DNA of 22,901 nt. Origin: Apostichopus californicus (lineage: Eukaryota > Echinodermata > Holothuroidea > Aspidochirotida > Stichopodidae). Below are positions 10,101 through 19,100 of this stretch, piece by piece. Both the position numbers and the translations under genes were made by a program. Location: the NCBI GenBank assembly GCA_020650975.1, contig JAIPMN010028981.1, positions 1-22,901 on the forward strand. The letters are read 5' to 3'. The notes under the pieces were generated by a model that worked only from the letters and a program-made list of their open reading frames with translations, was not told where the DNA came from and did no database searches. How positions within the stretch are numbered: position 1 is the first letter of the stretch; each line of letters starts with the position of its first letter.

Positions 10101-13100
10101 AGTTAAATTGGGGTCAAATTGTGCAAACGTTGTAAACTTGATATCTCAAAAAGAGATGCTTGGACATATTTCATATTTTGTAAGTAGGATGACCTTAATA
10201 GTAAGGACAAGAAGCCTTGTGCTTTTGTGGAGGTCAAAGGTCATTTGGGGTCACCAGGGTCAAAATCTGAATACACAATACACAATACTAACATCGGGAA
10301 CTCTTATCCTTCTGGACAAGTTACTTATGCATTTTCCGGCGCAATCTGCGCTCAACTCACTAGAAAAGCTACCACCAACTATACCGTAGCCAGCCAAGGA
10401 AAGCGGGTCTAACCAGCTCTATCTGGCCAGAATAGGTGCTTTGGCCTGGTCATTCCTTCCCTGTGACTTGCACTGTTAAGAGCAAGTCAACATCGGAGGT
10501 TTTTTGCGTGATTTTAGCAACCGCTGAGTTCACTTTAAAACCCTGTTATTCCCGATTTAGTGAGTTCGCTCCTTTTTAGTCCCTTCGGAATCCCTCCATC
10601 CACCCCATGTCATCGGTGAAGGGTTTTTCCTTCCTTCCGTGTTCAGCCGTAGCGGAGCATTCTCGACGAGTTCCCTTCATACTGTTTTGAGTGGGAGCTT
10701 ATCAATCTTGCCTCGGATGTGAGTTGTGGTTTTGTTTGCACCCTGCCCTGGGATAGATGTGCTCTTCGAGCCCCTCCGGGGCCTCCTCTTCCTCTGCGGA
10801 GCATTAGCAGTTCCGCTCCGGCTTGTTTCCCCTATAGGCCCCCTTAGACTCTTCGGTCTGTGGTTTTTGCTCCGTTGTACGTGCTGTATGTAGGCTCTGT
10901 TTCATATGTACTTGGTTGTGTATAGGCCTTAGGCTGTTCAGCGCTGTAGTACCGTGTACCGGCGCTGGGACTCTAGTTCGCGCCCTCCAGAGCTCTGTCC
11001 AAGTGGTTTTGGTCATGCACAGTAGTCCTTACTTGTTATGGAAGCCTTTTGAGCATTTGGGTTCCCCCCTTCCTTTTCTTTTCGTAACATGTTTATGGGG
11101 AAGGAATAGATGATTTTTTTTCTCATTTGGCCTTCGGGTCTGCTTCTGTTCTACCCACAGACACAGTTTTGAAGGGCCACGCTCTTCTACGGTGGAGCTG
11201 GGAGGCCTTTTTTCCAACAGTTTCGGAGGTGGTGGCCTGTCTCTTCCTCATCCTTGAACCCTCTGGGTTCAGGTTAGTTCAGAGGTTACCCTAGTGTGGC
11301 CTTTTAGCTATGCTCCACTGGAGTCTCTTGGCCTTTCCACTCAGACTGGTAGGGGGGGGGGGGGGGNNNCTCGAGTCCCTCAAAAGTTTTCACAGTGGTT
11401 CTTGGCACATAACTCCTGAATGGAAGCTCCTAGAGGTGTGGTTGTTGTATTACTCTACTTCGTTCTGGGCTGCTACATCCACTCAGGTACCTAAGGGAGT
11501 TCTCCTGGGGCACAACCATGTGGTCTTGTACCTTCACCTCAGCGGAGAGACTTTGTTTAAGAGGTTTTTCCTCCCGTTTTTGAACCATGCCCAAACTAGG
11601 GGCCAGTCCCCCGCTAGAAGACAGAGGAAAACTTTGGTAACTTTTTGTGTTACATATCGTGGGAAGGCCTGATCCTATGGGATCATGCTCGCATTTCTAA
11701 TGAAAGGAAGAGTGCTGCTCAGGCTTGTCGTTTAGTTCCCCCATTGGCCCACCAATCAGAGGACTTCAGGAGCTTCAATCGTGCGGCACGGTGTGGCCTT
11801 AACATTTCAGCTCCTTATTTTGGAGTGGCTCTTGCGAGCCCGCACACCCAGAGATCTCTCAATGGTCCAAGAAATATACCCATTCGAGTGATTAGTTTTC
11901 TCATATGGCGTGCATCGAATTGCTTCTCTGAGATCACGGAACCTCCTCCCTTGCCACCATGAGGAGGGGGGTGGGGGGGGGGGACACACAGCAGAGTTCG
12001 TCCCGTCTTGCTGTATGCTCTGGTGGGGAAGACGCTGGAGAAGGCTCGGTTACCCGGCGTCGGGTGATCCTGATCGCAAACTTCTGGCCCTCACGAATAA
12101 AGTACCGACTGCTTTTGGGCCTCCTGGCGGATATCCCAAGATCCTTCATCCCGTACCTCCTGATCCTCCCAGGTGGGAGCAGGGTCCACAATCACATAGA
12201 GTCTCTCCACTTGGTTGCACGGAAATTGTCAGGCATTTCCTCCGAAAGGAGGGCCTTTTGGAGGAGGCGCTGTCGAGGATGTGACAGACTTTTTAAGGGA
12301 AATGTTTGAGGAGGGTAAGCCGGTCAATACCGTCAGGGGTTATCGGACTGCATTTGGTGTTATCTACGAGGGTTTGGCCAGGGGTGCTACTGTTTCATCC
12401 ACTTGATCCCTGGATCTCCTGGTCCGTGCCATCGCGTTAAAAACGGCCAAGGCCTAGGTCCTTTTGTGGGATATAAAAGCGGTCCTCAATCTCCTGGCTT
12501 CTCCTCTCTTTCAGCCCATGTCTTCTTGTCCTTTGTTGGAGTTGTCTTTGAAGACGGCGTTCCTTCTCGCAGCTGCATCGGCTTGACGTCGAAGTGCCCT
12601 CCACGCGCTGTCGGTGTTGCCGGGACATATAAGTTTGAACCGCATGGAGTGTGTCTGGTCCATGACCTGTCCTTCCTGTCGAAGGCCCAGACGATGGACT
12701 TCTTGCCGGCACTTTTCGGCTTAGCTTCTATTCGATCTTTAGGTTTAGATAAGACAGTTTGGAAATGGTTTCAATCATATCTCACAGACAGATCACAATA
12801 TACTAAAATTATTTATCATTGCTCAGCTCCTACCAAGGTGGAATTTGGTGAACCCCAGGGATATGTCCTTGGACCGTTGCTGTTTTCCTTATACACTGGC
12901 CCACTCGGACAAATTATTCAGAACTACAATCTACAATATCATTTCTATGCAGAAGACTCACACATTTACATTTCTTTCAATCCAAATCAAGTTGAGGCTA
13001 CTTATGCACTGCGTCACCTAGAATTATGCATTGATGACATTAGACTTTGGATGACGTAAAATTTCTTGAAATTAAACGAAGACAAATCTAAATGAACTGT

Positions 13101-16100
13101 TTTTGGATCAAAACAGCCGCGGGAAAAGGTAAAAATTCCTCACCTTCGTATTGGTACCACAAATATAACTACATCAACAAAAGTGCGGAATCTGGGTACC
13201 ATATTTGATGCCAACATGTCATTAAATGGTCACATTTCCTTAATATCTCGAAATGCTGCATTTCATCTTCGCAACCTTGGTCTTATTAGGAAATACCTTA
13301 CACAGAATGCTACAGAACCACTAGTGCATGAATACGTCACATCACGCCTTGACATGGGAAATTCTCTCCTTTACGGTCTACCAGAAATACAAATCAACCG
13401 TCTTGCACGACTACAGAACATTGCTGCACGATTTGTCACCCGTTCCAAGCCAAGAGAATATGTCACACCCATTCTGAGAGAATTATTCTGGCTCCCGATC
13501 AAAGACAGAATTATTTTTAAAATATTGATTTTCACATATCGCTAATTTGTTAGAACTTCGCCATTCTACCTGTCAGAACTCCTGCAACCATATCACGCAA
13601 ATCGCAGTTTCATGAGATGACACAATCAACTACTTCTGTGTGAAACTCGCTCAAATCGATCATGGAGCAAAAGAACTTTTGCTGCTGCTGCTCTGTGGAA
13701 CAGCCTTCCAGAATATGTAAAACACAGTCCATCTCTTGCATCTTTGAAATGCTCTCTCAAGACTCATCTGATGAAAACTGTTGAATTAATTGTTCACTGT
13801 TGCCCAGTTTTGCTTGCACTTTTGTCCTTTAATATGTTTACTGTTTTGCTGTCGCACTGTTTGTGTCACTGCGGCATGAGCGTCTTTTTGAAAGGATAAC
13901 GGTGCATTATAAATGTCCATTATTATAATTATCGGTATCTTCTCCTCCATCGCAGAGGAAAAGGTATGGTGCCTGGTCCGCTCTTTGAATTGGTACCTCC
14001 ATTGGACGCAGTCCTTCCTTTGTCTTCCTTTGTTATTTCGCGCAAGCCATACTCCTGTGCATCCAACGATACGATCTCACGCTGGATCACCGGGTGAGGT
14101 CTGTGCCGGTGGCTCCTTTGCCCCGCCTGCGGGCGCATGACGTGAGGGCAATGTCTTTGTCCCTGGCGCTCTATTAAGGCGTTCCGCTGGAGGAGAAGTC
14201 CTCTAATACTTCCATCTCCTCTTATTTACGGGACCTCCTGCACCAGGAAGCAAATATGGCTGACTGCGGTCGTTCGGGAGGTTCCAGTTAATCTGGCGTT
14301 GTTTAGCCTCCAGAAAGCATCGGTGAGTTCCCGGCTCCCACTACCGGTTTCGGTGGGAAGCTGCATAAGTAATTTTTCCAGAAGGTAAGGAGTTCCCGAT
14401 GTAACTTATCCCCACCTGATTAGTAGGGCTACTTATGAGGGTATAACTTCATGATCCCGCCCATCCACACATCGTGGATTGGCGGTAATTTTGAATGACC
14501 AGGCCAAGGCACCTGATCTAGCCAAACGGAGCTGGCTAGACCGGCTGCCATTGGCAGGCTGCGGTATAGTTGGTGGTATTTTTTTATTTTGTATTAGTTG
14601 AGTGCCGATGGCGTGGGATATGCATAAGTAATTTGTCCAGAAGGAAAGTCATTCCCTCGTAAGTAGCCGCACTAATTAAGTGGGAATAATCTCAAAAAGG
14701 GAAGCATAGACAGATTTCATATTTTGCATGTAGGAGAACCATATTGAGTACAAAAAGCCTATTGGTTTTGGTGGATGTCAAATGTCATTTGGGGTCACCG
14801 GGGATCAAATTGTGAAAACCTTGTAAACACGATATCTCAAGAAGGTAAGCTTTGGCCACTTCTCATTCTCAATATGTATATGAATCACATTGAGAACAAG
14901 AAGCGTCTTGTTTTTTTATATAGGTCAAAGATCATTTGGGGTTACCAGGTGCCACATTGTGAAAACCTTGTAAACACGATATCTCAAGAAGGGAAGCTTG
15001 GGCAGATCTCATATTTGGTGTGTAGAAGGTGTATAACTTTGAGTAAAAGAAGCCTATTGGTTTTGGTGAAGGTCAAATATGCCATTTGAAGTCAACACAC
15101 GCCAACCAATTACTTCACTGCCCTCTTACTTGTCTCTCTACACTAGTTAACGCACCCACCTAAACATAATATCACAAGAGAAGCTTGGACAGGTCGCATG
15201 TTTGGTATCTTATTGTACCATATTGAGTACAAGAAGTCTGATGTTGTGGACGGAGGTCAATGGTCGTTTGAGTTCACCAGGGGTCAAATTGTGAAACATC
15301 ATGTTTTACACACTATTTCAACAAGGACAGATTTCATATTTAGTATATTACTGTTTCACATTTAGTACAAGAAGCCTGTTGTTGAGGTCAATGGTCTTTC
15401 AGGACAATCTGTGTCATCGTGAATTTATTGTTTGTCACATCACACTGCTTTACTTAGATCGAGTATGTTTTACACACTCACTATTCATTACGTCAGATTC
15501 ATGAAGAAAACTTCTTGTTACATCATCGTAAACACAATGCATTTTGGCAGTCTGGTTAAGAAATATAAAAAGATCATTGGAACATTTGTTGGAATTTCCA
15601 TGTCAGAAAAGTTGTTTTTGCACCTCAAGTAGTACTTTCTTATGCAAAATACCATTCAGTGGAATTGTACAAGTGAAACTTTCAGTCGTTCATCCAGCAT
15701 ATGTTGCGCACAAATTCATCCGGCACATTGGCATGCTTGTTAGCATTGCGCTTTTACAGTATTGTGAGACCTTGATTCTAAGATGTGAAACATAAGGACC
15801 TTTGTAACTGCACCCTCGACTAGAATGCAGGAGAGCCCTTTGTTGAACTTGCTGATTTCTGAACATATATGTTGATTATGGTAGTATAAGTTACCTGTTA
15901 ACCTGTATTTAAATGTTCTAACATATATCAAAATTGAGTGTCATTTTATTGTAATTTTGGATCTTTGCTGGAAGCAGTTAGGTTGACGTTTATGTTTGTG
16001 TATGTGTGCATATGCCTCTATGACATTTGCTTCGGTCCGCGATAACTCAACATTGGAGTGGTGGATATATGTCATACTTTCAATATAGATGTATTATAGT

Positions 16101-19100
16101 GAGAAGGTGCAACATTAAGTCAGAGTGTAACCAGACTTGGTATACAGTTGCTAGTTAAAAACTGGTACATGTAGACCTATTTTGGGGGACAATCTGGTCC
16201 CCAAAATATTCCTGGCCCCAACTTGTATTCCCAACTCAAACGCAACTTGGGACACATTCTTAAATTTGTGGGTTCCAGTTGGGCTCACTATTTTTACATT
16301 GCATTAACTCTGCAACCGTCAGAGTGATTGTACCCAAACTTGTTATACAATAAGTTGGTTAATAACTGGTACATGTAGGCCTAAATCTTATGGGACCATC
16401 TGGGCCCAAAACATTTCACTAAACAAGGAACCACAGTGCCCGTTGGGCTCTGGTTCTGTATTTTTAACCATAGTCATTGCTATGTCAGTCTTGGTATTGC
16501 ATGCACCATGCAGTACAATATGAAACAAGCACTTATAATTTTCCTTTGCTGCAGGAAATTCTATTCGAGGAAGTAGAGAGTGATCAAGAATTTTCGTGCC
16601 CGTTTTCCTTTGATAAAGTTGAAGAGGAAGATTGTTATTTTTACTTCAAAGCTACTCAGAAAAGAACAATTGAATTGAGAGTCCCATACAAGGTTTGTAA
16701 ATAGTTATTTAATCTACATTTGTCCTGATCCATTTGAGCATGATTGGGTCTAACGGTAAGTTACAGTAAGTTATGCATCTTTATTTCAATGTTATGGTTG
16801 TCCTTTAATCTTTACAAACATTCTTGCTTTAATCCTTGGATGTTTAATGGTGGACTTATCTTGAAATAAAGTGTTGCATAAATGCTTGTTTTCATGAAAT
16901 AATTGCTGTGTTAAACTCGAAAGTTGGCTGGACTGTTTCCTCAAACTGCTAGAGTGTGCTGGCATCTGTTTTTATCAGTGGTGCCATTTTAAAAAAGTTT
17001 AAAGCGGTATGACCCTTATAAATTAGCTTTTCAATAGTTGCTAATTCTAAGCGTACCAGGCAGTTTTCACAAATGATTTTTTTAAAGTCCTTTTCATTTT
17101 AGATGTCAATATTTTGTAAAAAATATCACTAACAATTGTGTGTGACTCATTTCAACTCATGTCCAACCCTTGACGAAGAGACACTTGAATGAATCTACAC
17201 CTGTAGACACATATACCTCCATGATAGTAACAGTCTATTCATTGTTTGAAAATATATTCCAAAGAGAAGTATAAACAAAATTTTGATGTGAGATACCTTA
17301 AACCTAACATAATATATCACACTGTTTATGAAAATGACTATTAAATTTGGTCATACACTTTCTTCGAAAACTTTAGTAATCTTATCATAAACAAACTTAA
17401 CTCATATCTCATTGCAGAGACTTGCAGCACCCCACTCAGACAGTCTTTCACTATCACTGACAAGGGATGTCCAACTTTCACAGCAGACAAGATGTATTGA
17501 ATCTTCAAAAGTAACATATGGCGCTTTGAGGGTAAAGTTGGAGCAGTAACAATCTTTCTTCTATTGCAGCTAGTTTGTTACATGCAAACATGATTATGTA
17601 TCAGGGCAATCAGTTTGTATAGCTTATCTCATAAAATACTGAAAATACATTATACTCAGTTACAGGATTTGACATTACACTGGGGCCTTAAATGGAGACC
17701 TGATCAATCTTTGAAGATATACTCAGTAAGCATAGCCTCCTTATTTTTTACTTTGTTACAGGATTTGTCAGGAAAAATTCCAGAAATTTGGAAAGATGTA
17801 GGTCGCAATCTTGGAATAGATGAGTCAAAGTTTAACATTCTTGTTAGAGATTTTACCAACGAGGGACACATGGAAATTGTTTATCAGATGTTGAAGACTT
17901 GGAAACAGAACAATGGAAGTCAAGCCACATACAGAGTACTGGGAGAGGCATTAAAAGCAGCTGGCCGCACAGACTTGCAAGAGGAGCTGTATGAAGAAGG
18001 TGAAAATTTTATGTAATAATATAAATAGCACAAAGGACATTAACTAATGTATAACTGATATTCTAAATTGATGTGATAAAAAATGTGAGATCAGTTCTAA
18101 TCTATCTGACATTTATTGACGGACACAATGAATATTCAAAGAGAGTAGTTGCCAACAATTACTGTAACAGCTAATGTTGGCTAAAAGGAATGTTAAAAAG
18201 AAAGACTACATTCCACTGCAGCTACTGACTTTACCCCCTTTAAACAGCAAACAATCTGTGTATAATGTGCTATTTTCTCATTTATGCCCATAAATGATGT
18301 GATGTTAGTTTTAATATTTCTGTTTAAATGTAATAAATATCTTGTCACTGCATATTTACAAAAATACTTGTTTAAGAGAGGAAACATGGTTAGTTTGTTG
18401 TGCACCACAACTTTTAATACTGTCTGTGGTCAAGTAAGACACTAATATTAACATGCTCCAAAACATAATTGTGGGAACGATATTTTATGTATGACACCTC
18501 TATGTATGATATTCTGTATCATTTGGATTGCACAGCCATAAGACTTTTCAATAGTGTTTATATTGATAAAAAAAACATTCAGCATTAAAACATCTTTGTT
18601 GTCTCTTACATATGGAACATTTTATATCATTAATTATTTGTTTTACTCATCTCATCTGTTTAAGCTGGTATCCAATAAGAAAACTAATAAGTGGTTAGAA
18701 CCAGGCGGGAGGTCGCACTGAGGTGAAACCTTTGAATATCCAGACAATCCCTTCTGCTTGTCGGACGGAAGCGATCTCACAACTGCTCATTTCATGGAGG
18801 AAGAAATACAATAGTGAGACAACTTGTAGTGTTCTTCACAAACAATTGACAGATTCTTGTGGGAAAGAAAATATGTTAAGTCAAGGTAAGGATATTTTAA
18901 ACATTGTAACTGTCATAACCAGTTTCTGAAATATTTGAAATGGAAGCTAGTGTACCTAACTTGAATTGATGTGAGAGAAAAATATATTTGAATTAATCAT
19001 GTCAAGAAATAAGAAAAGTTAACAAAACCTCAAACTCTCATAAAGCAATGATCACAGTTTACAATTACGCATCAACACTTTTTTTAGTTATTTGTAAGTT

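Larger units (their letters stand above)
10291..14690 (+). mobile_element. DIRS-like tyrosine-recombinase retroelement, decayed
   Basis: The element is about 4.4 kb. Its left end (about 10292-10457) is inverted relative to its right end (about 14493-14658); both share TTCTGGACAA.TTACTTATGC, the ACTATACCG.AGCC block and the GGCCTGGTCATTC block. An internal region at 14363-14445 is complementary to both outer ends joined, the arrangement diagnostic of DIRS1-type elements. Coding remnants on + run from RNase H through the DIRS connection segment to the tyrosine recombinase. Reverse transcriptase motifs are not recognisable in 10460-11300. Frameshifts, stops, a gap of three N and a nested non-LTR element show it is dead. 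It interrupts the tandem repeat and sits in the host gene's sense orientation. Confidence 0.85.

Noticed and set aside
11934-12191. Minus-strand frames over the DIRS connection region
   Set aside because: They are shadows of the + strand retroelement sequence, whose motif order is clear.
14775-15504. Frames of 67-104 codons with repeated peptide NLVNTISQEGKL
   Set aside because: They are translation of the 147-bp tandem repeat.
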